Notes: generated by a model not told the origin, from the sequence alone. A DNA stretch of 56,435 nucleotides from Vacuolonema iberomarrocanum LEGE 07170 (GCA_015207365.1 JADEXA010000048.1:1-56435), one strand, 5' to 3'. Positions 1 through 8,694 are shown, counted from the first letter of the stretch. Numbers and translations are program-made.

Positions 1-2
1 CC

Positions 3-197
3 GCTCCCCCCTGGGCAGACAGCACCCAAATCCCCCCCACGGTGCAAGCCAAGCTGGAAGAGGTCGGCAGCACCCTATCCCTCGATCAATGGCAAGCCCT
101 GAACCCAATCCAACGGTTCGCCCTGATCAAACTCAGCCGCCCCAGCCACGAAAATCGCAACTTTGTTCCTGCTTTGCGTGAGTTTGGGCTGTCGTGA
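3..197 (+). CDS. C-terminal end of a small protein, 5' part outside window
   Basis: The frame is open from the first bases and stops with TGA at 195-197, giving about 64 residues. The sequence holds a stretch reading VQAKLEEVGSTLSLDQWQAL, followed by a QRFALIKLSRP segment and an end in ALREFGLS. The pattern of a K-L-x-x-x-G helix followed by W-Q-A-L and a Q-R-x-A-L helix recalls the cyanobacterial nitrate-reductase-associated (NarM-like) family, but the resemblance is from memory and weak. No start is visible. Function is left open. Confidence 0.5.
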   Translation, partial: APPWADSTQIPPTVQAKLEEVGSTLSLDQWQALNPIQRFALIKLSRPSHENRNFVPALREFGLS

Positions 198-331
198 TTG
201 GGGGATGATTCTGCAACTCCTGAGTTTGGGATGAGTGGCCTAGTTCACTGACAAAACTCTTGGACCTCCAATTTTGCCGTAGGCTGAGTTAGCGCTAGCG
301 TAACCCAGCAGAAACATTGTTGGTATAAAGC

Positions 332-529
332 CTAAAATTGCTTGGGTAAACCCGCCTGTTTCAATACGGCATTGGCTGTATGGCGTGACTTAATGGCACT
401 GTCAACAACAAACCGTCTTTGTGTAATTGGGCTGTACCAAATATCGTGATCGCCCTTTCCTGTTCTTTCGAAATAACAGCCTGCTTCGGTCAAAATCTTC
501 TTGAGCTTTGGTGTCAAAGACTTTGCCAT
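332..529 (-). CDS. hicA: HicA-like mRNA interferase toxin
   Basis: This is a 65-residue protein with the HicA pattern: an early K-L-K-K-I-L helix, a G-x-H-x-I-W strand (GKGDHDIWYSP) carrying the presumed catalytic histidine, and a C-terminal VLKQAGL helix. HicA toxins are double-stranded-RNA-binding-fold ribonucleases that cleave mRNA. It lies 3 bp downstream of the HicB-like gene on the same strand, so the antitoxin-like gene comes first and the two are surely co-transcribed. Length is normal and no disruption is visible. The partner is of the DUF1902 type rather than a classical HicB with a DNA-binding domain, so autoregulation may differ from the model pair. Confidence 0.85.
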   Translation of the reverse strand: MAKSLTPKLKKILTEAGCYFERTGKGDHDIWYSPITQRRFVVDSAIKSRHTANAVLKQAGLPKQF

Positions 530-532
530 TGT

Positions 533-775
533 CTAAGCCACCTCAACGGTTTCTTGGGTATGAGTGATTAACTCGAAGGAGATGGATCCTTTGTAACCTT
601 CCGCAAGTACCCGATTGAGCACCAGTAACTCTGGAACCATAGTCCGAAGCTTTTGCTGTAGCTCATCAAAGGATTCCGCCTCAGTCGCCAGTCCGGGAAC
701 ATTTTCGCTAGTAGCAACCCAGACGGCTGAGTCGGCATCCCAGAAAACGTTGACCTGAAAAATCGGTGCTGACAT
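533..775 (-). CDS. HicB-like antitoxin, DUF1902 type
   Basis: This 80-residue protein has the beta-strand pattern of the HicB partial-RNaseH fold: FQVNVFWDADSAVWVATSEN, then VPGLATEAESFDEL and a helix ending in VPELL. DUF1902 proteins are the usual partners of short HicA toxins in cyanobacteria. The ATG at 775 starts the operon and the TAG lies 3 bp before the hicA start. No ribbon-helix-helix or HTH domain is present, so transcriptional repression by this protein alone is unlikely. Its inferred role is to bind and block the neighbouring HicA. Confidence 0.8.
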   Translation of the reverse strand: MSAPIFQVNVFWDADSAVWVATSENVPGLATEAESFDELQQKLRTMVPELLVLNRVLAEGYKGSISFELITHTQETVEVA

Positions 776-912
776 TATTGGAACTTACCTGTTATGGATT
801 TAGCGTACTTGTTAGTTTAGTCGTCGTCTAAACAGTGTAAAGCGCTCAATCGGGCGTGTGGGCTTCAACTGATTCAGTATGCGACGCAGTCGATGTCCGT
901 TTTTGAGAAATC

Positions 913-1266
913 CTAGCCTTTGAACAACAAGGGCTGCTCTGAGACTTTGGCCAGAGCATAGGAGCAACAGTCACCCAGATTGAGCTTAGCCGGATGACGA
1001 CCCTTGCCATAGCTGAAGTACGCCTGACGGGCAATCTCTGCTTGCTGAGCTGACAAAGGCACCAGGGCAATTGAGTTTTCTTGAATTAGTAGGTCTAGCT
1101 GGGCAAGGCCAGATGAGCCGTAGCGTTGACCGATAACGATGGAGGTTTCAACGAAAGACAGGGTTGAAACCAAACGATAAGAACTTTTGCTAATGAGTTC
1201 CGCAAAAATAGGTGCTTCTTCTTCACCGGAGAGAACAGCAACCAACGCTGAGGAATCGATAACCAT
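913..1266 (-). CDS. vapC: VapC-type PIN-domain ribonuclease toxin, cut short by an amber codon
   Basis: PIN-domain protein of 117 residues. It begins MVIDSSALVAVL, has a central E-T-S-I-V strand/helix and the metal-site segment LNLGDCCSYALAK, so the acidic residues expected for Mg-dependent RNA cleavage are present. It ends at PLLFKG followed by TAG (913-915). Read through the TAG, the frame continues DFSKTDIDCVAY to a TGA at 874-876, which is the normal C-terminus of VapC (family pattern F-K-G-x-D-F-x-x-T-D). The gene is therefore either truncated by about a dozen residues or needs suppression. The antitoxin TAA directly abuts the ATG, so translation is coupled. Confidence 0.85.
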   Translation of the reverse strand: MVIDSSALVAVLSGEEEAPIFAELISKSSYRLVSTLSFVETSIVIGQRYGSSGLAQLDLLIQENSIALVPLSAQQAEIARQAYFSYGKGRHPAKLNLGDCCSYALAKVSEQPLLFKG

Positions 1267-1554
1267 TTATTCGGGGACACCTATATCGTTGTAGTCGAGA
1301 ATTTCATCGGCAGAGCGATCGTCAAGAATCGGCAGGCTGGAGCAAATCTGGCTGATAGTCTTGATTCGATCTGCGACGGATTTACCCGTTACGGAGACAG
1401 CATATTTTTCTAGCTCAAAGGCTGTGTCTTCACTGCCGCCGATTTGTGGAGTCAGAATCACGGTTACATCCTGGTTTGCAATTTGATGCAGACCCTCGAT
1501 ATAGAGGGTACCGTCAGCTTCAACATGCGACTGAACGTGAATAGGACGATTCAT
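1267..1554 (-). CDS. vapB: VapB-like antitoxin
   Basis: Protein of 95 residues from the ATG at 1554 (an upstream in-frame TTG at 1563 adds only three residues). The N-terminal half looks like a swapped-hairpin beta domain (IHVQSHVEADGTLYIEG). The C-terminus, DDRSADEILDYNDIGVPE, matches the tail typical of antitoxins that precede PIN toxins, the part that wraps the toxin active site. The stop codon is immediately followed by the vapC ATG. The pairing rests on this arrangement plus the tail; the N-terminal DNA-binding family is not assigned. Confidence 0.75.
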   Translation of the reverse strand: MNRPIHVQSHVEADGTLYIEGLHQIANQDVTVILTPQIGGSEDTAFELEKYAVSVTGKSVADRIKTISQICSSLPILDDRSADEILDYNDIGVPE

Positions 1555-1593
1555 AGTAAGCAAGTTTTGTTTTCTGAATTTAGCCTAACCCAC

Positions 1594-1659
1594 GGCTTTG
1601 TTGTATGAAAGCAGAACAGAAAAACCTATCGTTCTGTTCTGCTTTCATACAACAAAGCC
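1594..1659. repeat. Perfect 28-bp inverted repeat (hairpin)
   Basis: Two perfect 28-bp arms (1594-1621 and 1632-1659) enclose a 10-nt loop. It lies upstream of the vapBC start, between the minus-strand toxin-antitoxin block and the plus-strand pentapeptide gene. It is far longer than an intrinsic terminator needs and lacks a T-run on either side. It is one of the dispersed long hairpins of this window. Confidence 0.9.
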
Positions 1660-1910
1660 CGGTGGAACTGTGAAACCTCTCGAAGTCGTATCAACCATAA
1701 AGCGCTAACAACAGACTACACGGCAAAGCTTTTTAGATGCCTTCATTGTAAGATTGCCATTTCTACCGAGTAACGATCGCGCTAGGTATCGCCCGTCAAG
1801 TAAAGCGTGTTCAGCAACGTTCCAAAAAAACACCCCACTCATCGCACTATTTCTAAGCGGTCGCAAACTAATCGCTAGAATGATTGGCACGAAGTGAGGA
1901 GCAATCGCCC

Positions 1911-3200
1911 ATGAAGCAAGTACTTCAGCTCATCAAATACCTGTTGCCTTGGGCTAGTACTGGGGTGGTGGTGGCGATCGTCGCACTGGCACTATGGCGA
2001 ATTCCGAACTGGGACAGCCCCAATAGCGTCACAGACCCGAGGGAAAAGGCGGAGCTAGCCAACGCCAATCGGGATATGGCTCTGAGAGTGCTGCAAACTC
2101 TGGGTGGGCTGGGTTTCATCGCTACAGCGTTTTTGGCCTGGAGAAACTTGCAGCTAACCGAAGATCAGCAGGTATCTAACCGCTTTGGGCAAGCCGTCAA
2201 AATGCTGGCCGATGAAGAACTCGAAGTCAGACTGGGTGGGATTTACCTGTTGGAACGGATTGCGAAGGACTCCCGAGAAGATCACCCCGTCGTGATGGAG
2301 GTGCTGACAGCCTTTATTCGGGAAAAGACAACGGCTCCGCTAACTCAGGCAGCTTCTTTCACTCTGGTGTCGCTATTGCCTGACAACATGCCCATATCTA
2401 CACCCGAGCCTGAGCCTGTGGAGCCCGCATCCTGTCCACAAGATATTCAGAGTGCCCTAACGGTTATTGGGCGACGAGAAGCAAAATATGACGTGCGATC
2501 GCTAGATCTAAACGGTGCCAATCTATATGGGGCAAAGCTACATAGAGCCAATCTGCAAGAAGCGATCTTAAACAGAGTCAATCTGCGTGAAGCTGTGCTA
2601 ATAGATGCCAACCTCCAGAGGGCATGGCTATACAGAGCCAATCTGCAAGAGGCAGGGCTACATAGAGCCAATTTGCATGAGGCAGAGCTAAATCTGGCCA
2701 ATCTATATAGGGCACGGCTAGGTGAAGCCAATCTGCGTGAAGCTGCGCTAGTAGATGCCAATCTCCAGAGGGCATGGCTAGATGGGGCCAATCTGCAAGA
2801 GGCAATACTAAACAGGGCCAATCTACAAAAGGCAGTACTAGACACAACCAATCTACAGGGAGCGGTGTTAGAAGGTAGCAATCTACAGGGTGCAAGACTA
2901 TACAGAGCTAATCTAGAGGGAGCAAGACTGGAAGGTGCCAATCTAGAGGGAGCAAGACTAAATGGTACCAATCTTGAAGGGGCAAGGCTGTACAGAGCCA
3001 ATCTACAGAGGGCGGAGCTAGACGATGCCAATCTTCAGGACATTAAATTCGACTCATCTACCCAATGGCCCGCTAAAGAGGAAATTGCCAAAGCAAAAAA
3101 CATCCCACCCGAACTTATGCAACAACTGGGTCTTGAATCTCCAGCAGCATCAGAAGCAGGCGAATCACCTGTTGAAGAGAGCAACGAACCACAAAGCTAG
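1911..3200 (+). CDS. Membrane-anchored pentapeptide-repeat protein
   Basis: Protein of 429 residues. The ATG at 1911 is preferred over an upstream TTG at 1884 because a GAGG-type ribosome site lies 9 nt before it. There are two hydrophobic segments (about residues 12-32 and 75-97), then a soluble region with NRFGQAVKMLADE and VRLGGIYLLERIA, a module often found before pentapeptide repeats in cyanobacteria. About 35 uninterrupted pentapeptides follow (A-N-L-x-x-A type, residues about 195-390), predicting a right-handed quadrilateral beta helix. The C-terminal tail is acidic. The biochemical role of this family is unknown. A 20-codon reading frame begins immediately after the TAG (3201-3263); it may be chance. 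Confidence 0.88.
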   Translation: MKQVLQLIKYLLPWASTGVVVAIVALALWRIPNWDSPNSVTDPREKAELANANRDMALRVLQTLGGLGFIATAFLAWRNLQLTEDQQVSNRFGQAVKMLADEELEVRLGGIYLLERIAKDSREDHPVVMEVLTAFIREKTTAPLTQAASFTLVSLLPDNMPISTPEPEPVEPASCPQDIQSALTVIGRREAKYDVRSLDLNGANLYGAKLHRANLQEAILNRVNLREAVLIDANLQRAWLYRANLQEAGLHRANLHEAELNLANLYRARLGEANLREAALVDANLQRAWLDGANLQEAILNRANLQKAVLDTTNLQGAVLEGSNLQGARLYRANLEGARLEGANLEGARLNGTNLEGARLYRANLQRAELDDANLQDIKFDSSTQWPAKEEIAKAKNIPPELMQQLGLESPAASEAGESPVEESNEPQS

Positions 3201-3380
3201 ATGAAAAAGCAGGAGCGAGAACTGACGGCGAAGGAACGAATACAGATAGAGGCGATCGCTTGATTATCCAGCTCAGCAATCTAGGCGCAACAATCGGTTT
3301 GTAGCCTTTCAGCAATCAACTCTGGAGTAATTTCGAGTGCTGCGATTTCTTCGCGCGATTAAAGCCACCAAACTACCGAC

Positions 3381-3615
3381 TCAGTCGCTTTGTGCTTGCT
3401 CGAAGACAAACAGATGCTTCATTTCATTGGAATTCGGATCGCTAACCAAACCACAGTCGGTGAATCCAGCTTTTGTTACCACAGCCTGAGATGCCTTATG
3501 CGCCGGGTCGATGGGCGCGATCGCCCGACGTTAGCCCATATCAGCTAAAGCAAAGCGGGCGATCGCGGCGGCCACTTCAGTGGCGTATCCTTGCCGTTGG
3601 GCAAACTCAGGCTAT
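3381..3615 (-). pseudogene. Decayed GNAT acetyltransferase, C-terminal part
   Basis: In one minus-strand frame ending with TGA at 3381-3383 the sequence reads like the end of a GNAT N-acetyltransferase: PEFAQRQGYATEVAAAIARF, then a region with AHKASQAVVTKAGF, ending FVFEQAQSD. The Q/R-x-x-G-Y-A acetyl-CoA loop is preserved. Two in-frame stops interrupt it, TAG at 3612-3614 and TAA at 3531-3533. The N-terminal half is missing because fmdB ends at 3616. It is a remnant with no sign of function. Confidence 0.7.
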
Positions 3616-3903
3616 CTATAGCCTGTCAGGGGCATGGCCAATCATCCAGGGACGGCTACCCGTCGAACTCTGAGCCCGTGATGATGAGGGTTCTTTGGTT
3701 CCTCGCTTTACCACTCGGGGTTCCTTTGAAGCGCGATCGCCCGTCGAGAAAGAACCCGAGTTTAAGTTGACATTTGGCGGCGAAAATAGGCGTCTTACCG
3801 TTGCATGACAGGTTGGGCATACCATCGGTATGTTCAGGTCGGCGAGCTTACGCCAGACTTCAAAATCTCCGCAGCTATCACAGCGATAATCGTAAAGGGG
3901 CAT
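3616..3903 (-). CDS. fmdB: FmdB-like zinc-ribbon protein
   Basis: Small 95-residue protein beginning MPLYDYRCDSCGDFEVWRKL, with a second CPTC pair about 20 residues later. The two C-x2-C knuckles form the zinc ribbon of the FmdB family. A serine- and basic-rich linker leads to a conserved end, RPWMIGHAPDRL, seen in cyanobacterial FmdB proteins, so the gene looks complete. FmdB was first described as a possible regulator of formamidase; its real activity is uncertain. It follows fmdA on the same strand by about 105 bp, supporting joint function in formamide use. Confidence 0.85.
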   Translation of the reverse strand: MPLYDYRCDSCGDFEVWRKLADLNIPMVCPTCHATVRRLFSPPNVNLNSGSFSTGDRASKEPRVVKRGTKEPSSSRAQSSTGSRPWMIGHAPDRL

Positions 3904-4008
3904 CGGTTGATCTCCTCTGGCGATCGCATCAGTTCAACACTCGATGGCTACTTGAAATGAAGGTGTGAATGACATGACAATCACCCACAACAACACAGGT
4001 ACATCGGG

Positions 4009-5196
4009 TTAAGTAGGAAACATATCCTGGTCGAAAATCTCGGTGGGTAGCGCCAATGTACAGCAAGCATTGGGAATATCGACAATGCCGCTCACCCGAC
4101 CTTCCACCGGAGCACAACTCAGAAGTAAATAGGCTTGTTCACCCGTGAAGCCAAACTTTTTCAAATACTCGATCGCGTTTAAGCACGCCCGACGATAGGC
4201 CACATGGGCATCGAGATAGTATTGCTCACCGGTGAATTCATCCACAGAAATCCCTTCAAAAATCAGGTATTCCGAATAACGAGGTTCCACTAGCCCTGGC
4301 TTAAAAATCGGGTTGACCATGCCATACTTCTCCATACCCCCTTTGATGATGTCGACATGCAGATCGATGTAGCCCGACATCTCGATGGCTCCGCAGAAGG
4401 AAATTTCTCCATCGCCCTGGGAGAAGTGAATATCGCCCATCGACAGCTTGGCTCCATCCACATAAACCGGGAAGTAAATGCGCGACCCCTTCGACAGGTT
4501 CTTGATGTCACAGTTTCCGCCATGTTCTCGGGGTGGCACTGTGCGGGCTGCTTCTGCCGCAACCCGGTCAAACTCCGCTCCTTTGAGGGTGCCCAACACG
4601 GCATTCTGAGGGTTCGGCAACTCCGCTAGAGCCGGAATGGCAGGCTTCCAAGGAGGGCCGCCTTTTTCAACCAGCGCTCTTTCGCGGGCATTCCAGGTAT
4701 TCAAGAGGTCTTGAGACGGGGCACAGCCAATCAGGCCAGGGTGGGTAATGCCCGCAAAGCGTACCCCTGGAATATGCCGCGAACTGGCAAAGATGCCTTG
4801 CAAATCCCAGCAAGCTTTGGCGGCTTCCGGGAAATGATCGGTTAGAAACCCGCCGCCATTTTCTCGCGCAAAGATGCCTGTAAAGCCCCATTCATCGTCC
4901 GGCAGCGCACCAATATCTAGCAGATCAACCACCAAAATGTCGCCCGGTTGCGCCCCATTGACATGAATCGGCCCACTGAGGACGTGAACCACCGTCAAAT
5001 CAACATCTCGAATATCACTGGGGTCATCGTTATCTTGGATTTGCCCATCCGTCCAGTCTTTGCACTCAATGCGAAAGACATCCCCTGGGTTTACCGAGAC
5101 CACCGCTGGGATGTCGGGATGCCAGCGATTGTGGCCGGGCACCTCCTGCTCATGCATCGGCTTGGTGAGGTCAACCTTAAACAGGGTTTCAGGCAT
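4009..5196 (-). CDS. fmdA: Formamidase (acetamidase/formamidase family)
   Basis: Protein of 395 residues, normal for FmdA, which hydrolyses formamide to formate and ammonia and serves nitrogen scavenging. Diagnostic segments include WHPDIPAVVSVNPGDVFRIE near the N-terminus, a VVHVLSGPIHVNGAQPGDIL segment, ITHPGLIGCAPS (about residue 150), REHGGNCDIKNLSKGSRIYF and the MGDIHFSQGDGEISFCGAIE block that carries the metal/active-site residues of this family. It is soluble with no signal peptide. The ATG at 5196 follows an AGGAGA-type ribosome site. It forms a pair with the downstream fmdB gene. The substrate could also be another short amide. Confidence 0.92.
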   Translation of the reverse strand: MPETLFKVDLTKPMHEQEVPGHNRWHPDIPAVVSVNPGDVFRIECKDWTDGQIQDNDDPSDIRDVDLTVVHVLSGPIHVNGAQPGDILVVDLLDIGALPDDEWGFTGIFARENGGGFLTDHFPEAAKACWDLQGIFASSRHIPGVRFAGITHPGLIGCAPSQDLLNTWNARERALVEKGGPPWKPAIPALAELPNPQNAVLGTLKGAEFDRVAAEAARTVPPREHGGNCDIKNLSKGSRIYFPVYVDGAKLSMGDIHFSQGDGEISFCGAIEMSGYIDLHVDIIKGGMEKYGMVNPIFKPGLVEPRYSEYLIFEGISVDEFTGEQYYLDAHVAYRRACLNAIEYLKKFGFTGEQAYLLLSCAPVEGRVSGIVDIPNACCTLALPTEIFDQDMFPT

Positions 5197-5759
5197 GATC
5201 TAGTCTCCTCAACGCGCAGGCTAAACTTGTTGCTCCGCTTTCACAGCCTCCGCCTAAATCAGCAATGGATAGGAGAGGCGGCGCATCCGCCATCCCAGAG
5301 AAGCCACAAGGAACGTTGCTTCTTAGGCGTTTCGTCAGCTGTATTCAGAAGCGGATCTAAGTCCTCAGTTTGGCTTAGTGTTGAGATGGAACAGTATCGG
5401 CAGCTACAGAGTTGAGCCATCAGATACAACTGTAATAATTCGTCAACTCCAGCAGTAAACGACTGATGTTTTATTGAAACCCATTGCCAGATCACTCTCT
5501 CTAGCGACCTATCGCCCTCAGGTCGCAATCGCTCCGACGTCTCTTCTGCACAAGCAACTTCGGGTTTACGCTTCCGTGGATCCATAGCGATCGCTGTTAG
5601 AACCGCTACAGCTTTGGATAATCTGTCGACTGCGTTTGGGCTGAAGCCAAAGCCCCGATCGCTTTTCCTGCGGCCTGGCCACCGTTAGACATGACAGGAG
5701 GGCGATCGCCCCAGTCCTCTTTTTCTGAAATTCTCACTCTCATTCATCAAGGATTTCCC
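5197..5759. other. Intergenic region; older copy of the FG-GAP gene's upstream region
   Basis: No convincing gene is present. A 108-codon minus-strand frame at 5259-5585 has no recognisable domain and unnatural composition. The part from about 5555 onward resembles the region upstream of the intact FG-GAP gene: CTTCCGTG followed by a HIP1 site, and an AAGGATTT ribosome-site block before the ATG, occur at matching distances around 5570 and 5964. This indicates that promoter and gene start were duplicated together. Confidence 0.5.
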
Positions 5760-5890
5760 ATGATTTTCTAGCCCAATTCAACCTCGCCGATCTCGACGGT
5801 AGCAATGGCTTTGTCCTCAACGGCGTTGATGCATTGGACTACTCTAGTTTTTCGGTAAGTGGAGCGAGGGATATCAATGGCTTGGCATAG
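5760..5890 (+). pseudogene. Truncated, frameshifted duplicate of the FG-GAP gene start
   Basis: An AAGGATTT ribosome-site block precedes an ATG at 5760, exactly as at the intact gene, but the frame stops after three codons (MIF then TAG). In the +2 frame the sequence reads QFNLADLDGSNGFVLNGVDA and SGARDING, i.e. the first FG-GAP unit, then ends in TAG at 5888-5890. The unit lacks the calcium-loop GDG that follows DIN in the intact copies. It is a dead partial tandem duplicate of the gene at 6154. Confidence 0.8.
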
Positions 5891-6153
5891 CAGACGATCG
5901 CCCTCGGTTTGCGATCGCCCCATCTTTTCCTTTCACAAGCTTAAAAAGTGATAGGTTCACCCTTCCGTGAATCTACGGCGATCGCTGATAGCTATGGCTA
6001 CAACTCTGGGTAAGCTTTCGATGACATTTGGATATTCAGCCAAGATTTTGTGTGTTGAGCCTGTTGAATGGGCCGCATCAGTCTTGGTAGGGAGGCGATC
6101 GCCTTTCTGCCACGTTGCGGCAATTATCCCTTCCATTCATCTAAGGATTTCTC

Positions 6154-8427
6154 ATGACGTTTCCATTTCCATCACAATTCAATCTCTCTGAACTTAACGG
6201 TAACAATGGCTTTGTCATCAACGGCATTGCGACAAATGACAACTCCGGTCGTTCGGTAAGTGGCGCGGGGGACATCAATGGCGATGGCATTGATGATCTC
6301 ATCATCGGCGCGCCCGGTGCCAACCCTCGTCGTAACTTTGGCGCGGGGGAGAGCTATGTGGTGTTTGGCAGCACCCAAGGCTTTGCTGCAAGCCTGAATC
6401 TCTCTACCCTCGATGGCCTCAATGGCTTTGTCCTCAACGGTATTAATAGGGGGGACAACTCCGGTTATTCGGTGAGCGGGGCGGGAGATATCAATGGCGA
6501 TGGCTTCGATGACCTCATTATCGGTGCACGGGATAATGCACCCGATGGCGATCGCTCCGGGGCGAGCTATGTGGTGTTTGGCAGTGACCAGGGATTTTCC
6601 TCCCGTGTGAATCTGGCCGACCTGGATGGCCGTAATGGCTTTATCCTCAATGGCATTGATGAGGTTGACCGCTCCGGTCGTTCGGTGAGCGGGGCGGGGG
6701 ATATCAATGGCGATGGCTTCGATGACCTCATCATTGGCGCGGCCTATGCTGGTTCCAATGGCAGCGCTTATGTTGGGGAGAGCTATGTGGTGTTTGGTAG
6801 CGACCAGGATTTTGCTGCCAGCCTGAATCTGGCCGACTTGGATGGCCGCAATGGCTTCGTCCTCAACGGCATTGATGCGGAAGACTTTTCTGGTTTTTCG
6901 TTGAGCGGGGCGGGGGATATCAATGGCGATGGCTTCGATGACCTCATCATTGGCGCACTCGGTGCCGACCCTAATAGCGACTACTCTGGGAAAAGTTATG
7001 CAGTGTTTGGCAGCAACCAGGACTTTGCTGCCAGCCTGGATCTTTCTGACCTGGATGGGAGCAATGGCTTTGTCCTCAACGGCATTGATGAGCGTGACAA
7101 CTCCGGTATTTCGGTGAGCGGGGCAGGGGATATCAATGGCGATGGCATTGATGACCTGATCATCGGGGCAGACGGGGCTGGCCCCAATGACAACAACTCT
7201 GGGGAAAGCTATGTGGTGTTTGGCAGCAGCCAGGGCTTTGCCACGAGCCTGGATCTCTCTGACCTGGATGGCCGCAATGGCTTTGTCCTCAACGGCATTG
7301 ATGAGCGTGACTTCTCTGGTAGTTCGGTGAGCGGGGTAGGGGACATCAATGGTGATGGTATCGATGACCTTATCATTAGCGCAGGCGGTGCTGACCCCAA
7401 TGGCGAATCCTCAGGGGAAAGCTATGTAGTATTTGGTAACACCCAGGGCTTTGCTGCCATCCTAAATCTGGCTGACCTGGATGGCCGCAATGGCTTTGTT
7501 CTCAATGGTATTGATGCGGAAGATTTCTCTGGTGGTTCGGTGAGTGGGGCGGGGGACATCAATGGTGATGGCATCGATGACCTCATTATCGGTGCACGCT
7601 TTGCCGATCCCAATGGCAACTCTCTTGCTGGGGAGAGCTATGTGGTGTTTGGTCGGCAAACACCAACTCCAGAAGACGATGTGTTGTTCGGAACGGTTGA
7701 GCGCGATGTTATCTTCGCTTTGGCTGGCAACGACTGGGTCAGTGGTCGTGGCGGCAACGATCGCCTCGCTGGACAAGCAGGGAATGACCAACTCTCGGGT
7801 GGCAGCGGTAACGATGCTCTGACCGGTGGTGTGGGCAATGATCGATTGCTTGGGGGAACGGGAGCTGACCGCCTCAGTGGGAATGCAGGCAATGACCGCT
7901 TAGTGGGTGGAGATGGTACCGACAATCTCTTAGGGGGTATTGGTGACGATACTCTGTTCGGGCGAGCGGGCAACGACACCCTGCGCGGCGGTAGCGGCAA
8001 TGATCAACTGCGCGGCAGTGTCGGCGATGACCTGCTTACTGGCGGCGCAGGCAATGACCAGATGCTAGGTGGCATAGGAGATGACACCCTGAATGGTCAA
8101 GGGGGTGACGATGCCCTCCGAGGGGGTGCAGGCGATGATGTGCTGCGCGGCGGCAGTGGCAATGACCGACTGATCGGGGAATTAGGTAATGACGTGATTG
8201 AGACCGGCGGGGGGCGCGATCGCATCGTCATCCGCCCCGGTCAAGGCTTTGACCGCGTCACCGACTTTACCGATGGGCAAGACCGCATTGTCCTCAGTGG
8301 CATCAACTTCGGACAGCTCTCGATTCAACAGAGCAACGATGACGTGCTGATTTCCCGTGGCACCGAGCGCTTGCTGCTGTTGCAAACCACCAACATCGGG
8401 GATATTAGCGCAGCCGACTTTGCTTAA
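6154..8427 (+). CDS. Seven-unit FG-GAP propeller protein with RTX calcium-binding tail
   Basis: Protein of 757 residues with no signal peptide. Residues about 9-505 hold seven near-identical FG-GAP/integrin-alpha-like units of about 71 residues (core NGFVLNGID, then SGAGDINGDGxDDLIIGA and GESYVVFG), which predicts a closed seven-blade propeller with D-x-N-x-D-G calcium loops. Residues about 510-680 are hemolysin-type RTX nonapeptides (GGxGNDxLxG). The end, DRIVIRPGQGFDRVTDFTDG and an ISAADF tail, is typical of type I secretion substrates. It is inferred to be a secreted or surface calcium-dependent adhesion or structural protein. No secretion genes lie nearby. Start: AAGGA lies 7 nt before the ATG. 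Length may vary by recombination between units. Confidence 0.9.
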   Translation: MTFPFPSQFNLSELNGNNGFVINGIATNDNSGRSVSGAGDINGDGIDDLIIGAPGANPRRNFGAGESYVVFGSTQGFAASLNLSTLDGLNGFVLNGINRGDNSGYSVSGAGDINGDGFDDLIIGARDNAPDGDRSGASYVVFGSDQGFSSRVNLADLDGRNGFILNGIDEVDRSGRSVSGAGDINGDGFDDLIIGAAYAGSNGSAYVGESYVVFGSDQDFAASLNLADLDGRNGFVLNGIDAEDFSGFSLSGAGDINGDGFDDLIIGALGADPNSDYSGKSYAVFGSNQDFAASLDLSDLDGSNGFVLNGIDERDNSGISVSGAGDINGDGIDDLIIGADGAGPNDNNSGESYVVFGSSQGFATSLDLSDLDGRNGFVLNGIDERDFSGSSVSGVGDINGDGIDDLIISAGGADPNGESSGESYVVFGNTQGFAAILNLADLDGRNGFVLNGIDAEDFSGGSVSGAGDINGDGIDDLIIGARFADPNGNSLAGESYVVFGRQTPTPEDDVLFGTVERDVIFALAGNDWVSGRGGNDRLAGQAGNDQLSGGSGNDALTGGVGNDRLLGGTGADRLSGNAGNDRLVGGDGTDNLLGGIGDDTLFGRAGNDTLRGGSGNDQLRGSVGDDLLTGGAGNDQMLGGIGDDTLNGQGGDDALRGGAGDDVLRGGSGNDRLIGELGNDVIETGGGRDRIVIRPGQGFDRVTDFTDGQDRIVLSGINFGQLSIQQSNDDVLISRGTERLLLLQTTNIGDISAADFA
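6178..7660 (+). repeat. Seven tandem coding repeats of about 213 bp
   Basis: The DNA encoding the FG-GAP units is itself strongly repetitive: GGGGATATCAATGGCGATGG recurs with few changes in most units. Units 4-7 are the most alike, suggesting recent duplication or gene conversion. Confidence 0.9.
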
Positions 8428-8694
8428 CCGCAGAGCTGATGCAGCTCCCAGTGTCTTTTTCAGCAGGTTTTACGAAGAAATAGGGCTCAGACGTGATACT
8501 CTGAGTCCTGCACATGAGGCGAAGCCTTGTAGATACCCAATGTCTGGAAGGCGTCGGGTGTCTGGCGATCGCCCTACTCGGGAAGGGGGCGGTAGTCAAT
8601 TGGTTTCACTGAAACGGTATGTAGCAGGGTAATCTCTTTGATCTCGCCGTGAAGGCTTACACTGGGCGGGTCATACTTTGTCTGGTTTGGTTTA

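Noticed and set aside
2447..3031. Long minus-strand open frame opposite the pentapeptide repeats
   Set aside because: It is the mirror of a highly periodic coding sequence, giving an artificial S/L/A-rich repeat product.
5259..5585. 108-codon minus-strand frame between fmdA and the FG-GAP duplicate
   Set aside because: No domain, poor ribosome site, and it overlaps the duplicated promoter-like region.
7638..8000. Minus-strand open frames opposite the FG-GAP/RTX gene
   Set aside because: Low-complexity P/S/L products caused by the periodic GGN-GAT codons of the real gene.
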